Assembly (NCBI GenBank): GCA_037349105.1
Contig: JAYJMM010000004.1
Span: 3,189,001 to 3,253,000, forward strand
DNA length: 64,000 bases
Source of the DNA: Limnomonas spitsbergensis
Taxonomy: Eukaryota; Chlorophyta; Chlorophyceae; Chlamydomonadales
Direction: 5' to 3'
The notes below the pieces were generated by a model that saw only the letters and a list, made by a program, of their open reading frames with translations, was not told the DNA's origin and searched no databases. Made by a program: the position numbers and the translations under genes. Every line of letters starts with the position of its first letter. Within the stretch, counting starts at the first letter, position 1. Below, in pieces: positions 12,301-24,900 of the stretch.

Positions 12301-12636
12301 AACTATGGTACTCTGTTTCTAAGCTCTGATAGGGGCTAAAGAGGGAGGGTGATACATCCGGTCTTCAAGCTCGCAATCTTGCAACGGGCATGCAAATGTG
12401 CTCACATGCCAGCCCCTTGGCAAGAGGGCTGTCAGCAAAGCCCTGTTTCCGGGAACCTGGCAACAAGTGTAACAACAAGGCTGGAAAAGAGGGTCACTCC
12501 TTCGTCTTAACCTCGATGAAAAGGAACACTGGTCCAACCTTGTGTGATCTTAGCAGGTCTTTGGCTGTTGCGCAGGGTTTGCTCGGGCGTCTGGAGTGCC
12601 GGGAATGCCCCAGCCGTGTCAAGAGCAGTAGCATTT
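9304..12636. other. Spacer with degenerate short repeats, no gene recognised
   Basis: At 10200-10430 a degenerate repeat with core gttgatggagatagcagtgca occurs five to six times. TACCGGTA octamers lie at 10033, 10550 and 10934. Open frames are short and show no recognisable protein. The CAG/CAA-rich stretch from 12690 belongs to the following gene or its leader. Confidence 0.5.
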
Positions 12637-15600
12637 ATGCGTGGACTTCAAATTCCTGGTATAACAAATTCCAGTCTAGCCATATGCAACTCTAGCAACA
12701 ACAGCAGCAGCAGTAGCAGCAGCAGCAGCAACATGACTGCAGGCCTTTCACAACCGTGGCCCATTTTCAGTCCAGGGGCAGACTGCTTTTCCCAGGATAC
12801 TTCAGGCAGCTTGCCTGTCAACCTGGAGAGCCCTACACAGCAGCAGAGGCAGCCAGAGCAGCAGCAGCAGCAGGAGAGGCTTCGTCTGGTTATCTGCTGC
12901 GAATTCGCACACCTGCGCCCATCTGTGGTCCTTGCACCTGGATCAAGCAGCGCAGGGACCAGTGGTTCTGGATCCAGAGGCGATGCCGAGGGACCCAACA
13001 TCCCTGGATCCAGATCGAGTGGATCAGAGATGGATGGAACCAGCATCCCTGGATCAAGTGGATCTGGATCTGACGGGGATTTGGATGGATCTGAATCTGG
13101 CAAGGGAGGTGGTCGGGGCAAGAAAGCCCAGGGCCGGCCTAGGCTCGGCGACAGGCTGATCCACAAGGAATTGCGAAGCCTCGTGAAGCAGATAGAGCTG
13201 TCAATGTCTGCCAACAGGTCAGTGACGTCAAATTTAAATTTGAATTTGTAACTTGAGCATAATACATGAGTAAGCAGCTGACGGGTGATGAAAAGCTGTT
13301 AGGGGAGGTAACATTCAGGTTTGAGGCCTCTAATTATGGCTTGCATCAGTAGACTTTTGGCTCCCCCAGTCTGCTGTCCCAATCTCTCTCAATTTGAATC
13401 CAGCCATCTCTTGAACGGATTAGCCCCCCTACATGCTAACAGGCCCAACAGCTGGCCCGAAGTTGTCGGATAGGGCTGCGAGGGGCAGCCACCAGAGGGC
13501 CAGTTACGGCCATATCATGACCGACCTAAACAACTGTCCTTGCTGCGCCAGGCCCCACCTGCCTCATGCCGCAATAACTCTAACTTCTATCTCAAGTAAC
13601 TGGACTGGACTGCTCAGATTTGAACCTTGAGACCGTGGCGTGTGTGAAAATATCTGTGTGCACACACACAGGCGGTCGGGCAGCCCCTTTGATGTGCACG
13701 TGACGTCTTGGCACCCAGACAGCGATATTGACGTGTTTGGTAAATTCTTGTGCGTTGAGTCTTGGCCTATCACGCGCCACCAACTGTCCCTGCTGGATGT
13801 CTTCCCGTTGCAAGAGGTGCGCAGGGACGTGCGCTGACACTAGCTGGGGGCTCCTGTTCAATTCAGGAAACTAGGATTGTGGAACCTGAATTTGCCGGAT
13901 CATCTGCAGCTGCTTGCTCTGACATATCAGTTTATCTGCGCTGGGCCACGGACAGGCTTGTTCTGATTTAAAAATATACGGCTGTCATGACCAAGAGAAG
14001 CATACCTTAGTCGCTGTACAGTCTGACTGCTGCCCGAAATCGTAAAATACTCCCCCCGCCTGCTCAGATCGTGATGCTATCTCCAGACGCAACGGAGCCT
14101 CTTTTGGAGCTAGATGTGAACAAAATATACTGCATTGGCGGCATTGTGGACAGGACTGTGTGCAAAGGCCTGACCCTAGACTGGGCTGCTGACAGCGGAG
14201 TTGTAGCACGGCGACTTCCTGTGAGTATTTGAATTTTAATCGGAGTAGGCTGTCACCTTTGTCTGCAGGGTCATTGAGCCTTGGGCTCGGCATTGGGTGT
14301 AGGGTGGAAGCTTCTCATAATTTGTGTCCTAAGTGTGCTTGATATTCTCCAGATCTCTGTTTGATGGGAAGATACCCTAGGGAGGGGGGTGGATGAGGCT
14401 GTCAGTGCCCTAGATCCGCGCCCAAGATGTTTGAACAGAACAACTTCTGAGTTCATCCCATTTGCAATCATATTGATTGGTAGAGGGACGATAAATGGAT
14501 TATAGATCCCAGAGTTGTCAGTAAATGTGTGGAGTATGACACAATTACCTCACATGGTGAAAACAATATTCGGGTAGGGAGGTGTGTCTTGAGATATTGA
14601 CGCCTTGACTTTCCAATTTTGGCGATGGCCTCACATTTCCTGGCATTTCAGGGCAGGAGTATTACCAGCTTTCCGCTGGCCTTCTCAGATGCATTGAAGG
14701 GGGGAAAAGGCTGGGGCTTAAAGTCTTAAACCCTAAAACCCTCAACCCAGGGGTGACCCCAATTCGCCCCCTTCAGTAAATCAAGACCCAGACAGCGAAA
14801 CTCGACTATGACTTTCTTGCTGTGCAGATACAGGAATATGCTGAGGCACTGGGCATGGGTGCAGGCACCAGCAAAAGCCCAGTCCTCAACGTGTCAGATG
14901 TGGCAGCAGCCTTAGTTGCGTTCCATTGCTCAGGTAAATTCCTGCACTGCCAAGCGTGTGCGTGAGCACAGGTGCAGTCTAAGATTCAAGTGCTGCGATT
15001 GTCAATGATTCATGGGACGCCGAAAGGCATTGGATGGAATGATCACCTGCTCGGCAAACCGTTTGTACGTATAGAAAAGCATGAATGCTCAGCTGCCAAG
15101 GCCTGGCTGATTGATGACGCCGTCAAGTGCTCATTTGTTTTGCCTATCGTGCGTGCTGCACTGTAGCAATCAATCAGGCTTTGCATGACATTCTCATTTA
15201 TCATTTGTGTGTGTGCCAGACAACGTTAGGCAGGCCGATGGGCGGCCCAGTGGACACCACGGTTCTATCCAGGCCAAACTTTGACCGGCCTAAGGCTGGT
15301 GGCCGAAGCAGCAGGGCTGCACCAGGTCTCGCTTGCTGCGAGCTGTGATCTAGCTGAATTGTAGCTTAAGCCCTAATATAGTCTTGAGGCCCATGCCCAC
15401 GCCTGCAAACTTTCAGTAGTGATCATACACAATTCATGAAGTTTATCTAAATTCCCGAAAATCCTGTGTGTGCCCTTGCAGGTGATTGGGGTGTAGCACT
15501 TCGAGGGGCCATCCCAGATCGGAAGAAGCGTCCAACCACACCAAAGCCAAAGCTGATGCGAGTCAGCAAGCATGGGAGGGAGGCGCAAGGTCAACCACTC

Positions 15601-15666
15601 TATGGTCAAGAATACCTGGATGTGGTGGCACCTGAGGAACAGCTGGATCCTGTGATCAACGCATGA
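12637..15666 (+). CDS. TRM10: Trm10-family tRNA (purine-9 N1) methyltransferase
   Basis: Five exons join in phase: 12637-13217, 13672-13816, 14068-14220, 14828-14933 and 15482-15666, giving 389 residues. Trm10 enzymes are SPOUT-fold, SAM-dependent enzymes that methylate N1 of purine 9 in tRNA. Family landmarks in order: LRLVICCEFAHL (about 82-93), HKELRSLVKQIELSMSANRR (176-195), DVHVTSW, then LSPDATEPLLELD and YCIGGIVDRTVCKGLTLDWA. The last holds the hallmark IGG-x-VD with Asp270 in the place of the family's catalytic-site Asp. DWGVALRGAIPDRKKR lies near the C-terminus. Unusual: residues about 94-171 are a Ser/Gly/Asp low-complexity insertion splitting the first SPOUT strand from its helix. 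The start is uncertain: the N-terminus (polySer, polyGln) is low complexity and an upstream exon is possible. Confidence 0.88.
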
Positions 15667-16299
15667 GTCATGACTCATGACTGTGGAAAGATGCGTAGGA
15701 CAGAGTGTCTTCCGATCGGACACATTCGTACACAGAATGACATCAATGGATCTTTCAGTGATTTCATGCACTCGACAGCATTCGATAACTTAACACCGGC
15801 ATGATGTCTCTAAATATATTGGCTCAGGTCTTTCTGAACTTGAGCCTTTCATTTAGAACTTAATTGCTACCTCCCAGATCCCTTCTTGCTATTTCTTCCA
15901 TTTGTACAGACAAGCAAGGGGGGGGCAAAAACAAAAAACAAAAATCGACCCCATGCTTTTTTTTGGTAGAGCTCAACGACAGCGTTCTATAGCTGTTTTA
16001 AAATGTTTTTTGGCCCAGGGGGGTGGGAGATATGGGGGGCAAAGTGTGTGGGGGGGGGGGGGGGGGGTCTCTTAAAAAATCCAAGATATGTTTTCCCCCC
16101 TTCAAATTCGTATCTTTTTTCTGGAGGTCTGTTGAGGCTGGCAGCGGCACCTCTGTATTCTTCTTGCCAACATGAGTCCATCACATCCTAAAATGTTGCT
16201 TGATTACCACATGACCCCCTGCCCCCCCACACTGAGGGTTTGGCTCGATTGGACACACCCCGAAACCAGCTGAATTAGCCTTAGAAATAGCTGTATTAC
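15667..16299. other. Spacer with G-run and dispersed repeat
   Basis: A G homopolymer run of about 18 lies near 16050-16067. The stretch 15995-16050 (aaaatgttttttggcccagg) resembles the reverse complement of 18595-18645, so it is a copy of a dispersed repeat. No gene seen. Confidence 0.55.
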
Positions 16300-16920
16300 A
16301 TGCAGCACATGGTAGTGTTGGTCTGGTGGATCATGAATGAACCGATCACCTGTGGTCGTTGTGGCAAGGTCCTCAAATCCGCTGACCCTGCAAACGTCAG
16401 ACGCCACCAGAATGGGAGGGAGTGCATGGGCACGGATGGCACCTTCCGCGATACCACGCGATTCGAAACGGCAGAGAACGCTCAGGTTTGCTCCCGTTCC
16501 ACCCCTAGCTACCCCTGCTGCTGCCCCAGCTGAGCCAACACCTGCGAGCCCGCCAGCCTCTCCATCTCCGGCTGAGAATGAGGTTGCAACAGCGCCGCCT
16601 CCCTGGCCAGATGTTGCGCCACTGCGAGAGGGCTCAAAGTGCCAGGGCTATTCACCTCCTGTCGGCCAGCCTGGAGCTATCACTACCTTGATCACATGCT
16701 GACAGCCCATCCCGATCAGCAGCTGGTGGAGGCAGATGTGGCAAGCTACGCGGTGGCGGCGGAGGAATTTGAGGGAGTAGTGGGCATAGAGGTCCCGCTG
16801 AGGGAGAGGAAGAAGGCAGTGAAGGAGCTCATGGCCAAGATAAAGGCTGATGCCATCGCATTGCCACCGCCATCCAGGCCATCTGCCTTCTGGAAACATG
16901 CGATCGCTAGCGAGCAGTAA
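16300..16920 (+). pseudogene. Zinc-finger (BED/C2H2-like) remnant
   Basis: One plus frame reads ITCGRCGKVLKSADPANVRR then HQNGRECM (about 16352-16430), giving C-x2-C...H-x-x-x-x-C spacing like a BED- or C2H2-type finger as found in hAT-type transposases. The frame then breaks. A second frame at 16639-16920 reads DQQLVEADVASYAVAAEEFE and PLRERKKAVKELMAKIKADA, a helical segment. The two parts may be exons or decayed pieces of one transposon-derived gene. No catalytic domain is visible. Confidence 0.35.
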
Positions 16921-17050
16921 TCGGTAGTCCATAGCCTAGCTGAGCGCAGTACCCAAATTGACTGTTGGCATGAATTGTGATCGCTAGCGAGCATTAGTGG
17001 GTACTCAATAGCCTGGGTGAGCCCTGTACCAAAATTGACTGCTTGCATGT
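16905..17050. repeat. Two-copy tandem duplication, about 72 bp
   Basis: The block starting gatcgctagcgagca near 16902 and ending attgactgttggcatg is repeated from 16979 to about 17048 with scattered substitutions. It lies directly after the zinc-finger remnant and could be a terminal or subterminal part of that element. Confidence 0.7.
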
Positions 17051-19674
17051 CATCACCAAACGAATTGAAATATACCAGTAGAAGCGTCTTGACGAGCTGA
17101 TAAAAACACCCCTTACATGCCCTGGAAATTAGAATATTGACTGAGATATTTGAATTTCAATGGGTTCCAGAGGCGGGTGGGTGGTGGGTGGGTGGGTGGT
17201 AGGCTCGTTGGGTGCTCGTTTTGGGGGGAGGGCATGGGGTCCCTGGCTTCTTTTTGCCCCCCCCTCGCAGACAAGTACGAACTGAGCCTCTTGAGCATCA
17301 GATATTGTAATGCGCCTCAATCTGTCTGGATACTGTTCAGCGAGCCATGAGCCATTTACCTAATTGCTACAATGAGCAATGGGCAAGACTGCCCTAATGA
17401 TAAGGTGTGGGCATTGTTTTGGCCATAAATGAGGCCATAGATAATTAATCATTGAGGGAGAAAAAATACCTGACTGAAAATGGGCAAGGTATTTTTGCTG
17501 CCGCGAAGCGGCTTCAACTCGGCTCCGTAGTCATTGTCGACAGTGTCAGCTACTCGACAAATAAGAAACACTGTCGTTCATGAATCGCGACTTTGGTTAT
17601 GTCTTCCGAGTCATCCTGTAGTAAATCAAATCTGAATCTAGTGATCCTGAGAGTTCCCCAAAGCTCTTCCCTTTGCTAAGGCCTTCCAGATAGGGGAGGA
17701 TGCAGCCACAAAGAGGGGAGGCTGCCACTAGTCATCATGCATCTCTGATATCTGATCTGTTGCATGGCTATTTTTTCTAGGCACAATTTTTGTTCAGTCT
17801 GCCCTAAAAGAGATCCTTAAATTTGGGCAGGCGCAATGCTTGTCTTCACCAAGATCATGGCATGTTTTAATTGACAAATCGTGTAATTTTGAGGCATGGA
17901 ATTCTGTACCAGTAATTAAGTGGTGGACATTGCCATCAGGTCCTCAAGAACTTCGCTTCGGGGAGGCCCTCACGTCTTAGTAGATCTGCAGCTCATAGGT
18001 TCCACGATTCAAATGTGGGAAGGTTTGGGGAGTGGGGCATCATCGACCTTGGTAAAACAATATCAAGGAAGCATAGTCACGGCCCATCCTGCACTCATCC
18101 CCTGGTCTTCGCTCTCTCGTCCTTACCATAAGCGCTGAAGTGGAAATCTCTTTGTGATGGCAACCAAGGGTGGTGGGGGCAAAAAACAGATATTAACCCC
18201 CCCTCATCAAAAATGTTTCAAGACCCCTGGCTGACTGGCCTCCGGAACCTAGGAATGAATTTTAAAACCTTCAAACACAACTCACAGACTGTAGCCATTG
18301 CTTAGATCATAGCAACCACTGGTATACTGTTTGACTCAGGGATGGGCATACCAACAACAGTGGTTTTGGTTGCGGAGCTACCCCCTCTGCCAAAATGGGA
18401 TGTCTGTGGGATCTGGTTTTAATCATTTAATACATGCTATATTTTATGATGCTAATCCACAACATTTCCCACGAGAAATGCAAGGGTATAGCTCTCATCT
18501 CAACCTGGTGTCTAAACAAGATACTTCCCAATGTCGAGATTCCTTTCCCCTGAAATATGTTGTTTTCTTGTGATCCCCCTTCCCCCCCCTAACGTTTGCC
18601 CCCCCTTATCACACCCCCCTTTGGGCCAAAAAACATTTTGAGACCAGATTTGGAATGCTCGCATTAAGCTCTAACACTTTGGGATGATGGGCTTCATAAT
18701 TGTTTTTCCTGACCCCCCTAGATGGCATCCATAATGAATCAGTGACGAAGCATGATCCAACAGAGCCTTGGGCAAAAACTTCTCAGACCTTCGATGCCTC
18801 TGCCTGCTGGTGTTCGGCAATTTTACCATAGGAGGATGGTAGTATAGAAAGCAGAAGACAGCATAACGGCGTGCCACATAAGAAGGATATAGGTGGTACA
18901 GAGGCCTGAGCGTGTAATCCTCCAGCCGTCTTTTAAGGCTTGCTAACGAGGCAGTCTTTCTTTTACATGTTCTTCCTTTAGTTTCAAATTCCGAAAACGG
19001 AATGCCAAGCCCTTAGTAAAACATGCATGCATACTATCCCACTCCTTCACCAGCGGAGAGAAACTAGGACCATCGGGGGAGCATGAGGAAACAGTCAGCA
19101 AAAGTGTTGCATGATAGTGTTGCACTAAAATGCGCCAGGTTGAGGGATCAAACCCGTCAAACGATCCTCTACCTCCCCCTGCGTAGATCACCGGGTTCCT
19201 GCCCCCGTCACATACCGGTAGGAAGAAAGCATGGCTGCACCATGGTCCAGGACTCCAGGCCGTGCATGGTAGCTGAAATTCAGCTTCGTCATTCCCTACC
19301 AGCCGTGTCGAGGTTTATAAGACATTTTCAGGATTGGCGGGATCTCCGCCTCGCGTGCGTTGGTGGTAGAGGTTGTCAAAGAGGAGCAGCCTGGACCCCT
19401 GGTCTGGACTGATCAGCAGCGAAGCAGGCCTGGGCACGCAGGACACCGAGATAAGGGAATTAAAATGTATTAACCAGGAGTCACCTGAGAAACGAGGGAA
19501 TGTGGAGGAAACAGGAAACAGAACAATAAAGGTCGGCCCAAAGTACGGAGATTTGCCCTTGCCGTACGCATGCGTACGCCCCCGCCGTACGTTCATTATC
19601 CTCAATCGTCACAAGCTTCGTGGTCGCTAGCAGCTACTACTTTCAGCAGCTCTTACTTCCAATTCCACATTGAA
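17051..19674. other. Spacer, no gene recognised
   Basis: It contains a G-quadruplex-type run at 17174-17200 (gggtgggtggtgggtgggtg), the dispersed repeat copy at 18595-18645 and the dispersed element at 19185-19310. Short open frames show no domain. Confidence 0.5.
19185..19310 (+). repeat. Dispersed repeat element, copy 2
   Basis: Matches 29345-29460 (gcatggctgcacc..., catggtagct-aaatt-agc, tcattccct-ccagccg). Relative to that copy it carries TACCGGTA (19213-19220) where the other has a plain TA. Confidence 0.65.
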
Positions 19675-21925
19675 ATGGCTTGCTCTACTATGATCCGCGC
19701 CAACAGGTGCACTTTCTCGTCCGTGAAGGCGGTCAGTGCACCCCGCCCAGCGGTCCGTGCCATTGTGGTCAAGGCCCAGAAGCAGGTTAGTCGGCTGCTC
19801 ACGTGAGAACATTTTTATCTGCATATCGGGCGCGAACACTTGACCTTACGCCGCTGTCAGGGGTGGGACCCAGTCCTTGTGAATGATCGCTTCTTCCACC
19901 CTCCCCTTCTCTTCTGAACAGCGATTCCTGAAACTAAACGTTTATGCTCTCTGCTTAAAGGATTCGAGGATGGAGATGATGAAGCCGATCGTCATCACTG
20001 CCGTAGCCAACCTTATCATGGCCGCTCCCTCGCTCGCCGTTCCTGGGTAAGTCTGGCTGGATCTTTTTCTCAAATTTGGCATCTTCCTGCGTCACGCTTG
20101 TCCTGCGAGTCTTGTAGAGGCAGTCCCCCAAAGCTCCATTTAACTCCCCGTCTGCCCTTTTACCCTACCGCAGAAAGATCTTCGACTTCAACTTGACGGT
20201 GAGCTAGAGCGTGGATTTTGTCGAGGTAGCCTCAGACAAAGGCCTGGAACACTTGAATTCATGACGGAGAATAGTGTGGGGGAGGATCGGGATGTGCACT
20301 CTCCATGCCAGGAAGATATTTGGTCAGTGACGCAGTCATGGCATCTGGAGGCATCAGTCGCCCCAAAGATCATCAGGGGTGTGCAACATCAGCCTCCCCA
20401 GCCCCCCCTCCCACACATATCGTTATGCGACTGCAGCGTCCAGGCATCAATGTTGTATGGCAAGTAGGCCAGCTTAGATGGATGCCTTCGTTGTTATGGG
20501 CTGGATTCCTCCTTCTCCGCAAGAAGCGCAAGCGGGACGTAGTTAGTGCAATTGTTGGCAGCAGCATGACAGCCTGTTGAAGCCCGCTCCCCCTCCCCCT
20601 ACCCCTTGCAGCTCCCCGTCATGGCCGCCGAGTTCCTGATCCTGATGGTCTTCCTCGAGAAGACGTGGTTCACGCCGGTCGGCAAGGTTCTTGACGAGCG
20701 CGACGGATTGATCCGTGACAAGCTTGGAGCGGTGAAGGTGTGTTATATGCTATGTGCAGCAACTATGCATCCACCAATGCGGGGCTGGTTTTTATGGCCC
20801 AGACATTGCATGGCAACATCAAACAAGTGTTTGTATTGCGGTTGCCTGGATAAATGTCCAGGAATTGAGATACGGGTACTGTGGTTGCCGTTGACAGTTT
20901 GTACTAAGATCTGTGAGAGAGACCTAAATGGTCCTGAACATGTGAGTGGGAGGTGGAGCCGTCCTCGGGTGTGTGATGAAGGCACGTTTAGTTGTCAAGC
21001 CAGAGTACAGCAGCTTCGGTAAAGCTGTGTGCATTCCATGCTATTCATGGATGTAGATGGGGGCACAACAAGTCATGGTGTGTGATTGCATCAAATTCAT
21101 TTTCCAAATAGCCCCGACATGCCCTTGACCATTTGCAATATAATCACCCTTTAGGACAACTCCGGTGGTGTTGAGAAGTTCGCTTCCGAGGCTGCTGAGA
21201 TCCTCAAGGCTGCACGCCAGGAGACCACAGCCATGATCCAAGGAAAGAAGAACGCCAAGCAGGGCGAGCTGGACAAGGTGGGTGGAGAGCTGAGGTGTGT
21301 TGCACTGTGGGGCCTAAGAAGGTGGATTAAAGTGGTGATGGCGTCAAAATGCTATGGCCACGCCCTTGTCCTTATTTGCCATACACCATGTGCCTCTGGC
21401 GCACCTGCCCCCCCCCTTTCCCATGGACCCCGGCAACTGAGGCTCCCTCGTGGCCCCTGAACTTGTCAGGTGTACTACTCTGCCAAGGCCAAGGTGCAGG
21501 AAGAGACGGATGCGGCGATTAAGATCCTGGACCAGGAGTCCTCAGTGGTTCTTGCGAAATTGGACTCCCAGGTTTGTGTGGCAAGGTTTTAAGGGTCTGG
21601 TGGCTCGCCCTTGGGACCGTTACCCTCAATGCCTTCATTGTTTACTTATGTATTTGATCAATTGGAAGGACCTTTTGTCGATTTTTGTATGCCTGCTGGT
21701 CCCTGCTGAAGTATGTCCTGGCCACGCCTAGGTGCAGGCACCCAACTGTCCAGTTGGGAGAGAGATAGTATTGTGAAGGGGGGGGGAAGGACTCAACCTT
21801 TATTTTTGACTGTGATGTCCAAAACTCCGAAATCACTTGTGTTGCACCTCCCTCCCAACCAACAGGTGGACAAGATCTCTGCTGAGGTCCTGGCACGAGT
21901 CCTGCCTGCTGGCGTCAATATCTAG
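19675..21925 (+). CDS. ATPG: Chloroplast ATP synthase CF0 subunit b' (subunit II), nuclear gene
   Basis: Seven exons with GT-AG borders join without a phase break: 19675-19785, 19961-20046, 20174-20198, 20612-20737, 21155-21277, 21470-21571 and 21866-21925, giving 210 residues, the usual size for this subunit. Residues 1-37 are a Ser/Arg/Val-rich stromal transit peptide. About 43-64 is a second hydrophobic leader (PIVITAVANLIMAAPSLAVP), giving the bipartite thylakoid import signal known for this subunit. The mature part begins with KIFDFNLTLPVMAAEFLILM, the membrane span, followed by FLEKTWFTPVGKVLDERDGL. The rest is the long stator coiled coil (EKFASEAAEILKAARQETTA ... AKAKVQEETDAAIKILDQES). 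It pairs with subunit b to hold the F1 head in the peripheral stalk. Exon 3 is only 25 nt. The N-terminal Met is the first in-frame ATG. Confidence 0.96.
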
Positions 21926-24900
21926 ATATGAGTCTTCATGAAGCCATAGATCTGGATCCACCTGGCATCCAAGATAGGGTACGAGTCATTGGAGCCCCGA
22001 AGATCTGTGTTCTCTATGGCATTTAAGTAGTATTAAAGACTGCAGCACCTCTCCCCACACTGAAGCGTGCTTCTGCTCTCTGCTCTGGCGCCTGCTGCGA
22101 GCTAACTGGCAGCAGCAGCAGCGAGAGGAAGCTGCCTGAAGCTGCCGATGATTCTCACAGCTATGGAAGCTGCCTTTTGAGTTCCCGATTGTGAGCGTGG
22201 CTGTTTCTTACATCCCGTTTATGTAATGGCAGCTCGCTTATGGTATATAGGCCATAAAGGAATCTATGTTTTCCAGTGACCAGTGAGGAAAATGTTTTGG
22301 CAGTTCTGGTGCTTGCATGTAACAGTATCGAGACGGGCTGACGTTGCCTGCATGATTGCTGCCTTGGGTTACTTCTGACCAATGGTAGCATGAGCACCCA
22401 TAGTCGACAACTGGCCGCTGCTGCTTTAGGGTCTTCCAAGCATTCCGCCCCCTTCCCGACAAGGTAGTTCTTCTGGTGGTAGCGATACACGCCATTCTGC
22501 CTGTCAGGGTCTCTACCTTTCACTAGTCGAATCCAGTCAATGTAAGGGAAACGACGATCCTGCCCTGGTTACTTCCGCTCTTTACTGGTGTTCAAAGGTC
22601 TGCTAAATAGATAAAGGAGGCCATCCCTAGAGTCCAACGCCCCCTACCCTGGATGGTGTTTCTGCCCTCCTGCATTGCACCGCAACATTGCAGGCATGCT
22701 ACACCCTAAACCGTATGATTCAACGTGTTTGCATCCACCTAAAAGCTGTCATCCACATGGCCAGTCTGCACAAACTCGTTATCAGCACTAGACAGGCAGG
22801 ATGTCTCCGGTCCTCACTCACGTACGACTGCTGGCGACGCCGGCACGCCGCGGTTATGACCAGCCGGGCGAATAACTCACCGCCCTCCGGTCCTCTACGC
22901 AATACCCGTGCCCAGCGATCACGCGCGCCTTCATCACAAGATGGATGGGCTAAGAGGAGATGAGCGCGGGAAAGCTGTATTTCAAGGACGTATGGCAGAG
23001 CCTGTGAACGCGGTTGAAGCCTCTCGTCGGAAGGGTCCGGGGTTAAGGCTGGGGTTCACTAACAAATATCAGCCTCGCGCCTGTTTCCTTGCGGGCCAGG
23101 ACTAATCGAGACCCAACACGACTGCCTCCCTGAAGGCCGACGGGATAGCATTCCTTATCTCTTTGCACCTGAAGAAATCTTCGCCGCAATATACAACAGC
23201 ACCTGACGTCGAGGCGATCGGACGCGGACGCCACACTGTGCCCTGAATAACCGACCCTGAAATCTCGGCGACGACCTGAGCAATGCTACAGCGCCTGGGG
23301 CCTTCACCCCCGCCCTCTGTGCACCGTTTCCGATCGAACAGCCGGCACCATCTGTTTCCACGCCTGGAATCAGCAAGAGGACGAAGTGGAGGAGGAAGAG
23401 CTGCTGCAGGGCTCAACAGTAAGCACCACCAAACACCGTCGCTGTAGTACACGCAGCGCTCGGTTTGCAAGAATTGGGCGAACTCATTTAAGCTTGGCTG
23501 TCAGGCAGGGTGTCGGCATGTGGTTTAGAAGGGGCAGGGGGGGTGCAACAGGAGCTTCCAAGAGGGCATAGCATGGCAGCTGCATGGCAGTTTGCTGGGT
23601 ATGTCGGTGCAGCTGTAAAACAAGGTAGCTGCATGACAGGGCATGGCCGTACAGTTACAGGGCAGGAAAGCTGGTGTTTCTTTTTCCATGACTCTGACAT
23701 ATTTCCAGCTATTTCCTGGCCACGTGTCGGAGGTCCCATGGCAGACCGTGTCAGCCATGCTGCTTATTAGGCCTTTGATTGTAGGGCAGTCAAAGTTCGG
23801 AGGCCCCATGGCTGACCGTGTCAGCCACTGCTTAGGCCTTTGATTTTAGGGCAGTAAAAATCGGCCACAATCCGAACTTGGGGCAGCTGCAGGGCTGAGT
23901 CTGGGGCATGTACGGAAGGAGCCCACTATTGCGGCGGAACCATGTGTCATACCCTGGCTTGTATCAGTGGCGATCTAGCACATTGAAGGTATCGGTAATA
24001 GTCTGAAGGACTGCCCGACTTATACTTGGGTGCTGCACCAAAACAACAGACCGGCAGAGCAGGCCATGAAATAGGAAGCGTTGCGTTCCAGTTCCTTAGT
24101 CGACAAGGTTTGGAAATAAAACCAGGTAGGACGGCAATCAAGTTAACGGTTAATAGATTAGAAAACTTCACAAAGTACATAAGTAATGGCTGGAGTATTG
24201 GACTGCAGCTGCTGCCTGGCTGCACTTGAGGCAAACAGTTTTCTAACATGGAGGATATCCCCTGCTGCTGCAGAGTCTCAGCTTCCCCTCTTCCCGGTCC
24301 AGCCCATAGGGGTCTTCCTTCCAGGTGAGCCATACGCATGGTATGTGGTGCAAAGGATGGCACGAGCCTGAAGTTGATTGCATGGCAATAATTTGTTGCT
24401 TGGGCAAATGTAACCGATTTCATGGGAACGCTACGGGTTACACAAGCATGCAACGGATTGCGTGGGCAGAATGGCAGATATGAGTCGCATGGCCAAGCAT
24501 GCATTTCTGTCCATGACATCAATTGCATGGCAAGAGATGAATTGAATTGAAAGGGATGTAGTGTTTAATATAGCATGGATGACATGGCATGGCAATGTTG
24601 ACATGGCCTGACAATGGCGCCATGGCATTGATGACATGGCATGACAATGATGACATTGATGACATGGCATGGCATTGATGACATGGCATGGCATTGATGA
24701 CATGGCATGACAATGATAGCATGGCATGGCAATGATGGCATGGCATGACAATGATGACATGGCGTGGCATTGATGACATGGCATGGCATTGATGACATTG
24801 CATGGCATTGATGGCATGGCATGACAATGATGACATTGCGTAACAATGATGAAATGAAATGGCTGGAAATATATTTTGCTGCATTGATGACACTGCATCA

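Noticed and set aside
12648..13214. 188-residue minus frame with polyLeu
   Set aside because: Antisense of the CAG-rich and Ser/Gly-rich first exon of the Trm10 gene.
13672..13816. DSDIDVFG as a nucleotidyltransferase active-site motif
   Set aside because: The exon fits in phase between Trm10 segments, and the rest of a nucleotidyltransferase is absent.
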